Source: Krasilnikovia cinnamomea (GTDB lineage: Bacteria > Actinomycetota > Actinomycetes > Mycobacteriales > Micromonosporaceae). Taken from it: 64,000 nt of DNA. This document shows positions 1 through 9,450 of this stretch, in pieces. The notes under the pieces were generated by a model. The model searched no databases and was not told where the DNA came from. It worked only from the letters and a program-made list of their open reading frames with translations. The stretch covers positions 6,758,001-6,822,000 of the forward strand of contig NZ_SHKY01000001.1 of the NCBI RefSeq assembly GCF_004217545.1. The letters run 5' to 3'. Numbering within the stretch: position 1 is the first letter of the stretch; every line of letters starts with the position of its first letter. The position numbers were made by a program, and so were the translations under genes.

Positions 1-1
1 C

Positions 2-1102
2 CGGTTCGTCGACACCGAGATCAACCCGTACGTCGACCAGTGGGAGGCGGCCGGGCGCGCGCCGCTGCACGACGTGTTCGCAAAGGCCGCCGCGCTCGGC
101 CTGCTCGGCCTCGAATACGACGCGGCGTACGGGGGCGAGGGCGCCGAGCACAGCTTCCAGCTCGTCGCCGCCGAACAGTACGGGCGGATGCACGCCACCG
201 GCATCGGCATGGCCATCGGCGTCCAGGCGATGATGGCCACCCCGTCCCTGCACGAGTACGGGACACCGGAGCTGAAACGGGACTACCTCGCCCCCGCCAT
301 CGCGGGCACCGCGGTCACCGCGATCGCCGTGACCGAACCCGACACCGGCTCCGACGTCTCGCGCCTGCGTACCCGCGCGGTCCGCGACGGCGACGACTGG
401 GTGATCACCGGCCGGAAGGTGTACATCACCAACGGGGCCCAGGCCGACTGGCTCTGCCTGCTGGCCCGCACCTCGGACGAGGGCGGCTACCGGGGCATGT
501 CCCAGATCGTGGTGCCCACGGACTCGCCCGGCTTCACCGTGGCGCGCACTTTCGACAAGCTCGGCAACCGCTGCTCCGACACCGCCGAGCTGGTGCTGGA
601 TTCGGTGCGGGTGCCGGTGGCCAACACGATCGGCGAGGTGGGGCGCGGCTTCCAGCAGCAGATGCGGCAGTTCGTCCTGGAGCGGATGTTCGCCGCGTAC
701 TCCACCGTCGGGCAGTGCCAGTACGCCCTCGACCGCACCCGCGCGTACGTCACCGAGCGTTCCGTCTTCGGCCGCCCCCTGGCCGACCGCCAGTACGTCG
801 CGTTCCGGCTCACCGAGCTGCAGGCCGAAGTGGACCTGCTGCGCAGCCACAACCTGCAGGCGTGCGAGGCGCACATGGCCGGCGAGGACATCACCCGGAT
901 GGCCACCGTGGCCAAGCTCAAGGCGGGCCGCCTGGTCCGGGAGGTCGCGGACTACTGCCTGCAACTGCACGGCGGCACGGGCTACCTGGAGGAGACCTGG
1001 ACCGCCCGCCTGCTGCGCGACACCCGCCTGACCTCGATCGGCGCGGGCGCCGACGAGGTCATGCTGCAGGTCCTCGCCCGCCTGGACGGCCTGCCCGCCT
1101 GA
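2..1102 (+). CDS. Acyl-CoA dehydrogenase (5' end outside the window)
   Basis: FAD-dependent acyl-CoA dehydrogenase, expected to oxidise an acyl-CoA to the enoyl-CoA and pass electrons to electron-transfer flavoprotein. The frame is open from base 2 (RFVDTEINPYVDQWE...), so the real start lies upstream; a GTG at 74 is internal to the family fold. Visible family motifs are the FAD/substrate segment AVTEPDTGSDVSRLRT, the ITGRKVYITNGAQADW strand, and the C-terminal LHGGTGYLEE followed by RDTRLTSIGAGADE. The IGAG segment replaces the YEGT segment that holds the catalytic Glu in medium-chain enzymes. It is the form seen in isovaleryl-CoA and long-chain dehydrogenases, so a branched or long acyl substrate is possible (inference). 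The 366 residues present are close to the usual length of about 380. The gene ends 57 bases before the stop of the convergent gene. Nothing ties it to the polyketide cluster. Confidence 0.88.
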   Translation, partial: RFVDTEINPYVDQWEAAGRAPLHDVFAKAAALGLLGLEYDAAYGGEGAEHSFQLVAAEQYGRMHATGIGMAIGVQAMMATPSLHEYGTPELKRDYLAPAIAGTAVTAIAVTEPDTGSDVSRLRTRAVRDGDDWVITGRKVYITNGAQADWLCLLARTSDEGGYRGMSQIVVPTDSPGFTVARTFDKLGNRCSDTAELVLDSVRVPVANTIGEVGRGFQQQMRQFVLERMFAAYSTVGQCQYALDRTRAYVTERSVFGRPLADRQYVAFRLTELQAEVDLLRSHNLQACEAHMAGEDITRMATVAKLKAGRLVREVADYCLQLHGGTGYLEETWTARLLRDTRLTSIGAGADEVMLQVLARLDGLPA

Positions 1103-1112
1103 TCCTGGCGTT

Positions 1113-1167
1113 CAACCGTGGGCGCCGTCTGCGCCCCGGCGGCCAGCGCTGTCGGCGGTCACGGTTG
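1113..1167. terminator. Possible bidirectional terminator
   Basis: Inverted repeat CAACCGTG (1113-1120) / CACGGTTG (1160-1167) between the 3' ends of two convergent genes; the interior is GC-rich and could fold further. The right arm overlaps the stop codon of the minus-strand gene. Weak, positional evidence only. Confidence 0.3.
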
Positions 1168-2103
1168 GAGCAGGTGGTGGCGCGCCCGGGCCAGTTCGGC
1201 CAGCCGCGCCTGGGCCGTGGAGGTCCGGGCCGCCACGTCGTGGTGCACGGCGCCCAGCGTCCGCAGCGACTCGTCGACGTTGTGCAGGGCCTGCTTGATG
1301 TGGCCGCGCACCGTCAGGTCGGTGAAGATGTTGTCGAACCACACGTCCGCGAACCGGGTGGTGCGCCGCACGCCGACCTCGCCCATCGACCGGACCAGGC
1401 CCACGTCGGCCAGCTCGCCGCGCAGCACCGCGAGGCACCGGTCCGCGTACGCGGCGGCGGCCGCGGCCTGGTCCAGCCGGTGGTGCTTGAACGAGCTGGC
1501 CAGCACCCCGCCGCCGAGGAAGGTGTCGTACGCCGACCAGCCCGCGGCGCCGTCCAGCTGACGCCGCACCTCGAGCAGGGCCCGGTGGGCGGCCTCCCCG
1601 GCCCGCCGCGCCTCGTGCAGCTCGCGCAGTTCCGCCTCGGTGCGTCCCCGCTGTTCGGCCAGCTCCATCAGGTGGGCCGCCAGGGGGCCACCGGCCGCGT
1701 GGACGTAGCGTTCCTTCTCGTCGACCGTGGCCGCGAACCGGGCGGGAACGTCGGCCAGCTCCGCCAGCCGGGCCTCGACGGCCGCCAGTTCACGCCCGAT
1801 CGCGTCGAGCCGGTCCTGCGCCTCGGCCGCCCGGTAGCGGGCCGCACCGGCCTCGGCGCGCTCGCGGACCAGTGCGTCCTGCCGGTAGCGGGCGCCGCGC
1901 AGCGCGACCCACACCCGGGTGAGGGACAGGCCCTCCAGGCGGTCCACGTCGCGCTGTTCGAGCGCGTGGCGCCGAAGCAGGGCCTCGAGCGCGGCGGCCT
2001 GCACGTCGCGGTGCCCCCGCAACGAGGTGCGCCGGGCGAGCAGGATCTCGCGTTCGCGCCCCAGCTCGGCCAGCCGGGCCAGGCGTTCCTCGATGTCGGA
2101 CAC
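1159..2103 (-). CDS. Hypothetical coiled-coil protein
   Basis: I do not recognise a named family. The 314-residue product begins with about 170 residues of heptad-like, Glu/Arg/Ala/Leu-rich sequence (SDIEERLARLAELGREREI... RLDAIGRELAAVEARLAELA) that should form coiled coil. A more globular C-terminal part follows, with a distinctive stretch GGGVLASSFKHHRLDQA near residues 196-212 and a FADVWFDNIFTDLTVRGHI segment. There is no signal peptide or membrane segment, so it should be cytoplasmic. The start is GTG (complement of 2101-2103); AAGGG lies directly before it, closer than ideal, so the start is only fairly secure. It is transcribed away from the transporter operon and converges on the acyl-CoA dehydrogenase gene. 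Confidence 0.7.
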   Translation of the reverse strand: MSDIEERLARLAELGREREILLARRTSLRGHRDVQAAALEALLRRHALEQRDVDRLEGLSLTRVWVALRGARYRQDALVRERAEAGAARYRAAEAQDRLDAIGRELAAVEARLAELADVPARFAATVDEKERYVHAAGGPLAAHLMELAEQRGRTEAELRELHEARRAGEAAHRALLEVRRQLDGAAGWSAYDTFLGGGVLASSFKHHRLDQAAAAAAYADRCLAVLRGELADVGLVRSMGEVGVRRTTRFADVWFDNIFTDLTVRGHIKQALHNVDESLRTLGAVHHDVAARTSTAQARLAELARARHHLLQP

Positions 2104-2324
2104 CCCTTCATTCGATCATGCGGGGGCAACCGCCCGGCGGACGCGTTGAGCCCGGTCCACGAATAACGCATTGTCGTGAGTGAATGGGAGGTGCACAGGA
2201 ATGCAGATCATGACCCGGGGTCGTGCACGTATTTTCACCGCGATTGCCCTCGCGCCGAAACAGCTCCTAGGCTGAGGCGCCACGACGGTAAAGATCAGAC
2301 TCCGAGCAGGGAGGATCGCATGCC
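2104..2324. promoter_or_regulatory. Divergent intergenic region upstream of the importer operon
   Basis: 221 bases between two divergent genes; no convincing ORF. It must hold the promoter of the six-gene importer operon and probably that of the coiled-coil gene. Short palindromic GTGCAC elements at about 2189-2194 and 2222-2227 flank the ATGACCCGGGGTC segment and could be an operator, but I cannot assign a -35/-10 pair with confidence. Confidence 0.35.
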
Positions 2325-3416
2325 GTGGCGCTCATTCTCGACCATGTCCACGTGCGACAACGCGCGGAGGTCTGGCTGCACGAGCTGAACCTCGAACTGC
2401 CCGCCGGGCTGACCGTACTCCTCGGGCCGGCGACCGCCGGAAAGACGACGTTGATGCGGGTCGTGGCGGGACTGCTGGCACCCACGGCCGGGCGGATCGT
2501 CGTCGGCGGCGTGGACGTCACGCGGCTCTCGGTCCGCAAGCGTTCCGTCGCCTTCGTCTATCAGCAGTTCATCAACTATCCCTCGCTGTCGGTGTACGAG
2601 AACATCGCCTCCCCGCTGCGGCTCGCCCGCGAATTCCCCACGGCCGGGATCGACGGCCGGGTCCGCGACATCGCCGCGCTCATGGGCATTGAGGCGCTGC
2701 TCGACCGCAGGCCCGCCGAGCTGTCCGGCGGCCAGCAGCAGCGCACCGCCATCGCCCGCGCGCTCGCCCGGCCGGCCGACGTGCTGCTGCTGGACGAGCC
2801 GCTGGCGAACCTGGACTACAAGCTGCGCGAACAGCTGCGCGCCGACCTCAAGGACATGTTCACCGACGCCCCGGGGGTGGTGCTCTACGCCACCGCCGAT
2901 CCAGCCGAGGCGCTGAGCTTCGCGGCGCCCACCGTCGTCCTGGGCGAAGGGCGCGTGCAGCACGTCGGCGACGTCGCCGACGTGTACGAGCAGCCGCCGA
3001 CGCTGGCGGTCGCGGCGACGCTCAGCGACCCCCCGCTGAACCGCCTGCCCGGGACCGTCCACGACGACCGGATCAGCTGCCTCGGCGCCTCCCTCCCGCC
3101 GCCGCCCGCCGCCACCCCCGGCGCGGAGGTCACCCTCGGCGTGCGGCCGCACCACGTCACGGTCGAGCGCACCGGCCCGGACGATCTGGCGTTCCCCGCG
3201 GAGATCCGGCTGGCGGAGATGACCGGCAGCGACACGTTCCTGCATCTCGTCCTGTCCGACCGGCGGCATCTGGTCGCCCAGCTGCCCGGCACGCACCGGT
3301 TCACCCCGGGCGAGCAGGCGGTGGCGTACGTGGACCCGGCGCGCGTCCTGGTCTTCGACGACACCGGGGCACGCCTGCCCGCCCGACCGGCGGCGGAGGC
3401 CGAACCGCATGGTTGA
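2325..3416 (+). CDS. glpS: ABC importer ATPase, GlpS type
   Basis: First of two nucleotide-binding subunits of a glycerol/polyol-type importer. Order: ABC domain (1-230), then an OB-fold (TOBE-like) regulatory C-terminus (240-350). The Walker A is GPATAGKT (34-41), less usual than the GPSGCGKS of sugar ATPases. The signature is a full LSGGQQQR (133-140) and Walker B is VLLLDEP (153-159). The H-loop histidine is missing: the YVTHD of the family reads YATAD here. GlpT, the partner, has the reverse set of defects. The GTG start at 2325 has GGGAGGA nine bases upstream; an ATG at 2320 is in another frame. The last 8 bases overlap glpT, indicating translational coupling. The assignment to glycerol rests on family resemblance and on the S-T-P-Q-U-V gene order, not on substrate data. 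Confidence 0.85.
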   Translation: MALILDHVHVRQRAEVWLHELNLELPAGLTVLLGPATAGKTTLMRVVAGLLAPTAGRIVVGGVDVTRLSVRKRSVAFVYQQFINYPSLSVYENIASPLRLAREFPTAGIDGRVRDIAALMGIEALLDRRPAELSGGQQQRTAIARALARPADVLLLDEPLANLDYKLREQLRADLKDMFTDAPGVVLYATADPAEALSFAAPTVVLGEGRVQHVGDVADVYEQPPTLAVAATLSDPPLNRLPGTVHDDRISCLGASLPPPPAATPGAEVTLGVRPHHVTVERTGPDDLAFPAEIRLAEMTGSDTFLHLVLSDRRHLVAQLPGTHRFTPGEQAVAYVDPARVLVFDDTGARLPARPAAEAEPHG

Positions 3417-4508
3417 CATCCACCTGGAGGGCGTGGGCCACAGCTACGACGGCGGCCGGAGCTGGGCACTGCGCCCGATGACCCGGACCTGGCGCTCGGC
3501 CCGCGCGTACGCGCTGCTCGGGCCCAGCGGATGCGGCAAGACGACCCTGCTGAACATCATGTCGGGGCTGCTGCGGCCGACCGTGGGCCGGATCTACTTC
3601 GGGGACCGCGAGGTCACCACGATGCCCACGGCGGCCCGCAACATCGCCCAGGTCTTCCAGTTCCCGGTCCTCTACGAGGGCATGTCGGTCTACGACAACC
3701 TCGCCTTCCCGCTGCGCAACCGGAGGTATCCCAAGGCCGAGGTCGACCGGCGGGTGCGAACGGTCGCGCGGCTGCTCGGGCTGGACGACCAGCTGCACCG
3801 CCGGTCCCGGCGGCTGGATGCGGGGCGGCAGCAGATCGTCAGCCTGGGCCGCGGGCTGGTCCGCTCCGACGTGGCGGCCGTGCTGCTCGACGAGCCGCTC
3901 ACGGTCGTCGACCCGGCGCTGAAGTGGACGCTGCGCAGCAAGCTCAAGGAGATCCACCGCGACACCGGGCACACGCTGGTCTACGTCACCCACGACCAGA
4001 CGGAGGCCCTGACGTTCGCCGACGAGGTGGTGGTGCTCAAGGACGGCGCGGTCGTGCAGTCGGGGGAGCCGACCGAGCTGTTCCTGTCGCCGGCACACGA
4101 GTTCGTGGGCCATTTCATCGGCTCACCGGGGATGAACATGATTCCGGCCGAGGTCACCGGCGGCGTCGTCCGGGTCGGCGACACCACCGTCGGGCGTGCG
4201 GTGGGTGTCGACGGCGACCTGCCCGCCGGACCGGCGCGCATCGGCGTACGGCCCGAGTTCGTCCGGATCCCGGCCGCGCCCGCCGCGCCGGGCCTGCCGG
4301 CGCGGGTCACCGGCGTCGACCGGATGGGGGCGTACCACCTCGTGCGCGCCGACGTCGACGGGCACCCGCTGGTCGCCAAGGTGGACACCGGCTCCTGGTA
4401 CGCACCCGGCAGCCTGGAGTACTTCCACTTCGCCCCGGACCGTGCGTTCCTGTTCCGCGACGCGGTCCGGTGCGGCGTGCTCGCCGCCGCAGGTGAGGCG
4501 GAGCGGCC

Positions 4509-4512
<4 letters not shown>
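3409..4512 (+). CDS. glpT: ABC importer ATPase, GlpT type
   Basis: Second ATPase of the importer, 367 residues. ABC domain 1-235 with Walker A GPSGCGKT (38-45), Walker B VLLDEP (158-163) and an intact H-loop YVTHD (His195). A C-terminal OB-fold regulatory region occupies about 240-355. The signature motif is degenerate: LDAGRQQ (136-142) instead of LSGGQQQ. With GlpS lacking the H-loop His but keeping LSGGQ, a GlpS-GlpT heterodimer would have one proper ATP site (GlpT Walker A/B and His with GlpS signature) and one defective site. The start overlaps glpS by 8 bases; the stop overlaps the glpP start (GTGA, 4509-4512). Confidence 0.86.
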
Positions 4513-5402
<890 letters not shown>

Positions 5403-5405
5403 GCG

Positions 5406-6278
5406 GTGGCCGTCACCGAACACGAGACCACGCGGGCCGCCCGGCGGGCCACGGCGGCTGAGCCACGCGTGCGGCGCCGGCTGCCGTGGGCCCGCACCGT
5501 CTTCTGGCTGTACGCGGCCACCCTGATGTTGCCGATCCTGTGGATGTTCGGGATGTCGATCCGGCCGAACGAGGACATCCTCGGCAGCTTCACCCTCATC
5601 CCCACGCAGGTGACGGCCGCCAACTACCGGACCTTCCTCACCGACGAGGTGTGGTATTCGAGCTACCTGAACTCCATCGTCTACACGTCGCTGAACGCGA
5701 TGATGTCGCTGGTGGTGGCGATCCCGGCCGCGTACGCGTTCTCCCGCTTCCGGTTCGCCGGGGACAAGCACCTGTTCTTCTGGCTGCTGACGAACCGGAT
5801 GGCGCCCGTGGCGGTGTTCCTGCTGCCGTTCTTCCAGATCTATCAGAGCGTGGGGCTGTTCGACACCCACCTGGGCGTGGCCATCGCGCACATGCTGTTC
5901 AACGTTCCGCTGGCGGTGTGGATCCTCGAAGGGTTCATGTCCGGCATCCCGCGCGAGATCGACGAGACGGCGGCGATCGACGGGTACTCACTGCCCCGCT
6001 TCTTCCTGCGGATCTTCCTGCCGCTGATCCGGTCGGCGATCGGCGTCACCGCGTTCTTCTGCTTCATGTTCAGCTGGGTCGAGCTGCTCATCGCCCGGAC
6101 CATCACGTCGGTCGACGCCAAGCCGATCGCGGCCACGATGACCCGCACCGTGAGCGCGGCGGGGGTGGACTGGGGGCTGTTGGCCGCCGCCGGCGTGATG
6201 ACCATCATCCCGGGCGCCGTCGTCATCTGGTTCGTCCGCAACTACATCGCCAAGGGCTTCGCCCTCGGGAGGGTCTGA
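5406..6278 (+). CDS. glpQ: ABC importer permease, GlpQ type
   Basis: Second permease (MalG-like), 290 residues. A charged N-terminus (to about 35) precedes the first membrane segment VFWLYAATLMLPILWMFGM. A typical EAA loop EIDETAAIDGYSLPRFFLRI lies near residues 178-197. GTG start at 5406, three bases after the glpP stop, with a strong GGGAGGTG site at 5394-5401. It should form a heterodimer with GlpP. GGGAGGG at its 3' end serves as the ribosome site for the next small gene. Confidence 0.88.
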   Translation: MAVTEHETTRAARRATAAEPRVRRRLPWARTVFWLYAATLMLPILWMFGMSIRPNEDILGSFTLIPTQVTAANYRTFLTDEVWYSSYLNSIVYTSLNAMMSLVVAIPAAYAFSRFRFAGDKHLFFWLLTNRMAPVAVFLLPFFQIYQSVGLFDTHLGVAIAHMLFNVPLAVWILEGFMSGIPREIDETAAIDGYSLPRFFLRIFLPLIRSAIGVTAFFCFMFSWVELLIARTITSVDAKPIAATMTRTVSAAGVDWGLLAAAGVMTIIPGAVVIWFVRNYIAKGFALGRV

Positions 6279-6280
6279 CC

Positions 6281-6556
6281 ATGCTCGGCTGGATGGTCTG
6301 GACCGCGCCGACGGCCTCGGTCTTCCTCGGCCTGGCCGTGCTGCTGGCCGGGATGGGGGTGTGGGCCCGGCTGTCGCCCCCGGTGGCCCGGCGCGGCTTC
6401 CTGCGGATCGAGACCGACCGGGGCGACCGGCTCTACATCGGACTGATCACCGCCGCCGTCGTGCTGGCGGTGTGGCTGGCCGTCACCGACCTGTCGATGT
6501 GGCTGGCGGTGGCGTGCGCGCTGCTGGCCGTGGTCGTCATCGGGCGGTGGGGATGA
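6281..6556 (+). CDS. glpU: Small three-helix membrane protein, GlpU/DUF2160 type
   Basis: A 91-residue protein with three hydrophobic segments (about 12-32, 52-71, 72-90). It matches the DUF2160 pattern that accompanies GlpSTPQV importers: WMVWTAPTA start, a central RRGFLRIETDRGDRLYIGLI motif, and an end in IGRWG. Its role is not established even in rhizobia, where glpU sits at the same place between glpQ and glpV; an accessory or assembly role in the transporter membrane complex is plausible. ATG at 6281, two bases after glpQ, with GGGAGGG at 6267-6273. It is short but clearly real because of the family match and spacing. Confidence 0.82.
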   Translation: MLGWMVWTAPTASVFLGLAVLLAGMGVWARLSPPVARRGFLRIETDRGDRLYIGLITAAVVLAVWLAVTDLSMWLAVACALLAVVVIGRWG

Positions 6557-6578
6557 CATCACATCGAGAGGAGTCACC

Positions 6579-8342
6579 GTGCTACGACGATCTCTGGTAG
6601 CGTCGGTCGCCGCGCTCAGCCTGGTGCTGGTTGGCTGCACCGGCGGGGACGACGACACCCCCAAGAGCGACTTCAAGGTGGACGACGGCCGGGCGGCGGC
6701 CCGCCGGTGGGTCAGCGCCGAATTCACCCCCAGCACGCTGTCGCAGGCGGACCAGCTGGGGGAACTGGAGTGGTTCATCAAGGCGGCCGCGCCGTACCGG
6801 GGGATGCAGATCAACGTCGTCTCGGAGACGATCACGACGCACCAGTACGAGTCGCAGGTGCTGGCGAAGGCGTTCACAGAGATCACCGGGATCAAGGTCA
6901 AGCACGACCTGATCCAGGAGGGCGACGTCATCGAGAAGCTGCAGACCCAGATCCAGGGCGACAAGAACATCTACGACGCGTACGTCAACGACTCCGACCT
7001 GATCGGCACCCACTCCCGGGGGGACTACGTCGTCCCGCTGTCGGACTACATGACCGGTGAGGGCAGGGACGTCACCTCACCGACCCTCGACGTGAACGAC
7101 TTCATCGGCACCAGCTTCACCACCGGCCCGGACAACAAGCTCTACCAGCTGCCCGACCAGCAGTTCGCGAACCTCTACTGGTTCCGCTACGACTGGTTCA
7201 CCAATCCCGAGATCAGGAAGCAGTTCAAGGCGGCGTACGGCTACGACCTGGGCGTGCCGGTGAACTGGGCCGCGTACGAGGACATCGCCGACTTCTTCTC
7301 CCGCAAGGTCAACGGCAACGGCACCATCGACGGTAGGAAGGTCTACGGTCACATGGACTACGGCCGCAAGGACCCGTCGCTGGGCTGGCGTTTCACCGAC
7401 GCGTGGCTGTCCATGGCGGGCAACGGCGACCCGGGCATCCCCAACGGCCTACCGGTGGACGACTGGGGCATCCGGGTGGAGAACTGCCGCCCGGTCGGCT
7501 CCTCGGTCAGCCGGGGCGGCGACACCAACGGCCCCGCCTCCGTGTACGCCCTGACCAAGTACGTCGAGTGGCTGAAGAAGTACGCGCCGCAGGAGGCGGC
7601 CGGGATGAACTTCAGCGAGGCCGGTCCGGTGCCCGCCCAGGGCAACATCGCGCAGCAGGTCTTCTGGTACACCGCGTTCACCGCCGACATGACCAAGAAG
7701 GGCCTGCCCGTGGTCAACGCGGACGGCACGCCGAAGTGGCGGATGGCGCCCAGCCCGCACGGCGCGTACTGGAAGAACGGCAACAAGCTCGGCTACCAGG
7801 ACGCCGGCTCGTGGACCCTGCTGAAGAACACCCCGGCGAAGCGCCGCGCCGCCGCCTGGCTGTACGCGCAGTTCGTCACGGCCAAGACGGTGTCGCTGAA
7901 GAAGTCGATCACCGGCCTGACCTTCATCCGCGACTCCGACATCCGCAGCGACTACTTCACTCGCAACGCGAAGAACTACGGCGGGCTGATCGAGTTCTAC
8001 CGGTCGCCCGCCCGCAAGCAGTGGACCCCCACCGGCACCAACGTGCCGGATTATCCGAAGCTCGCGCAGCTGTGGTGGCAGAACGTCGCGACCGCCGTCA
8101 CGGGGGAGACCACCCCGCAGCAGTCGATGGACAACCTGGCCCGCCAGCAGGACGAGATCCTGGCCCGGCTGGAACGGCGCGGCTACGGCGGCGACTGCGC
8201 CCCCAAGCTGAACCCGGAGACCAGCGCGCAGTCCTGGTTCGACCAGCCGGGCGCTCCCGCGCCGAAGCTGGCGGACGAGCGCGGCCGCCCCGAGACGGTC
8301 GACTACGACAAGCTGCTGGCCAACTGGAAGGCCATCGGCTGA
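6579..8342 (+). CDS. glpV: Substrate-binding lipoprotein, GlpV type
   Basis: Receptor of the importer, 587 residues, anchored to the outer face of the membrane. A lipoprotein signal is visible: LRRSLVASVAALSLVLVG then Cys20 (lipobox LVGC). The mature part carries the long GlpV-family segments VVSETITTHQYESQVLAKAF, ITGIKVKHDLIQEGDVIEKLQTQ and NDSDLIGTHSRG. These separate it from ordinary sugar receptors of about 420 residues; the size fits GlpV. GTG start at 6579 with GAGAGGAG at 6565-6572. Last gene of the six-gene operon; no glycerol kinase or glycerol-3-phosphate dehydrogenase gene follows, unlike the rhizobial locus, so glycerol as the substrate is an inference. Confidence 0.87.
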   Translation: MLRRSLVASVAALSLVLVGCTGGDDDTPKSDFKVDDGRAAARRWVSAEFTPSTLSQADQLGELEWFIKAAAPYRGMQINVVSETITTHQYESQVLAKAFTEITGIKVKHDLIQEGDVIEKLQTQIQGDKNIYDAYVNDSDLIGTHSRGDYVVPLSDYMTGEGRDVTSPTLDVNDFIGTSFTTGPDNKLYQLPDQQFANLYWFRYDWFTNPEIRKQFKAAYGYDLGVPVNWAAYEDIADFFSRKVNGNGTIDGRKVYGHMDYGRKDPSLGWRFTDAWLSMAGNGDPGIPNGLPVDDWGIRVENCRPVGSSVSRGGDTNGPASVYALTKYVEWLKKYAPQEAAGMNFSEAGPVPAQGNIAQQVFWYTAFTADMTKKGLPVVNADGTPKWRMAPSPHGAYWKNGNKLGYQDAGSWTLLKNTPAKRRAAAWLYAQFVTAKTVSLKKSITGLTFIRDSDIRSDYFTRNAKNYGGLIEFYRSPARKQWTPTGTNVPDYPKLAQLWWQNVATAVTGETTPQQSMDNLARQQDEILARLERRGYGGDCAPKLNPETSAQSWFDQPGAPAPKLADERGRPETVDYDKLLANWKAIG

Positions 8343-8430
8343 CGCCCCCGGTTCCTATCTATTTACATCGATCTTTTTGACTACGCTGTCCCTAAGGAGG
8401 GTTGATCCGGCGATACCCGGCAAGGCAGGG
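8343..8430 (+). promoter_or_regulatory. Leader of the SorC regulator gene
   Basis: A short AT-rich stretch (TTTACATCGATC at about 8361-8372) that could be an operator half-site, then TTGACT at 8377-8382, then a very strong AAGGAGG (8394-8400) with TGATCC just after it, together resembling the full complement of the 16S rRNA 3' end. No normal start codon in the regulator frame sits at the right distance from this site (see findings). Confidence 0.4.
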
Positions 8431-9438
8431 ATGGCAGAGACGCGGCGGGCGCTGGCCGTGACGGCGGCCCGGATGTACTACGGTGCGGGACAGTCCACTC
8501 AGGAGATCGCCGACTATCTGCGTGTCTCACGTTCCACGGTGTCCCGGCTGCTGGCGTTCGCCCGCGAGGCGGGGGTGGTGGAGGTGCGGGTGCACGAGAC
8601 CCTCGACGCCTCCACCGGTCTCGCCGCCGACCTGGTGGCCCGGTATCCGCACGTGCGGTTCCAGGTCATCGGGGTGCATGCGGGCGCCAGCAGCGGCCGG
8701 GTCAACAACGCCGTCGCCCGGTACGCGGCCCACGCGGTCGCCGCCATGGTGGAGCCGGGCATGACGATCGGCATCGCCTGGGGCAACACGGTCAGCAGCT
8801 TCATCGACTACCTGAATCCCAAGCCGGTCAGCGACCTGCTGGTCGTCCAGCTCAACGGCGCCGGGAACGGGGTGAACTTCGGCCTCGCGTACGCCTCGGA
8901 CATCGTCGTCCGGTTCGCCGAGAACTTCGCGGCCAGTCCGCACCTGTTCCCGGTGCCCGCGTTCTTCGACCACGCCGCGACCAAGGAGGCGCTCTGGAAG
9001 GAACGCAGCATCCGGCAGATCCTGGCCCTGCAGGAGAACGCCGACCTGCTGGTGTTCAGCACCGGCGCGCTGGTCGGCGACCCGGCCAGCCACATCTACA
9101 CGGCCGGCTTCCTCAGCGACCGCGACGTCCGGGACCTGCGGGCCGCCGGGGTGGTCGGCGACATCGGTACGGTCTTCTTCGACCAGAAGGGCTCCGGCGA
9201 CCTGCCGATCAACCGCCGCTCCAGCGGGCCCCCGCTGTCGCTGTACGCTCGCTCGCGCCGCTCGGTCTGCGTGGCGTCCGGGGCGGGGAAGGTCCCCGGG
9301 CTGGTCGCCGCGCTGTCCGCGGGCTACATCTCTGACCTGATCGTGGACAGCCGGACCGCCGCCGAGCTGCTGCGGCGGGCCGCGCCCGGTGCGAGCATCT
9401 CGGCGCCGGTGCGGCCGCGCCGGCGGGGAACGGGGTGA
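8431..9438 (+). CDS. SorC-family (sugar-binding) transcriptional regulator
   Basis: An N-terminal winged-helix region (about 1-55, AARMYYGAGQSTQEIADYLRVSRSTVSRLLA) is followed by the SorC/DeoR-type sugar-phosphate-binding domain (about 60-320; GMTIGIAWGNTVSSF, VVQLNGAGN). Such proteins are controlled by a sugar phosphate ligand. Placed directly after the importer operon on the same strand, it is the obvious local regulator of that operon. The start is uncertain. I chose ATG 8431, which keeps the whole HTH; a TTG at 8377 would add 18 residues but would put the AAGGAGG site inside the gene. It ends 12 bases before the stop of the convergent TetR gene. Confidence 0.85.
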   Translation: MAETRRALAVTAARMYYGAGQSTQEIADYLRVSRSTVSRLLAFAREAGVVEVRVHETLDASTGLAADLVARYPHVRFQVIGVHAGASSGRVNNAVARYAAHAVAAMVEPGMTIGIAWGNTVSSFIDYLNPKPVSDLLVVQLNGAGNGVNFGLAYASDIVVRFAENFAASPHLFPVPAFFDHAATKEALWKERSIRQILALQENADLLVFSTGALVGDPASHIYTAGFLSDRDVRDLRAAGVVGDIGTVFFDQKGSGDLPINRRSSGPPLSLYARSRRSVCVASGAGKVPGLVAALSAGYISDLIVDSRTAAELLRRAAPGASISAPVRPRRRGTG

Positions 9439-9450
9439 CGATCGCCGGGT

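Noticed and set aside
40..2166. A 708-codon plus-strand frame across the acyl-CoA dehydrogenase and coiled-coil genes
   Set aside because: It overlaps two genes with clear or plausible coding signatures and encodes Arg/Pro/Gly-rich sequence typical of a GC-rich shadow frame.
2176..2388. Small plus-strand frame before the importer operon
   Set aside because: It overlaps the glpS start region in another frame, has no family match and no coding bias.
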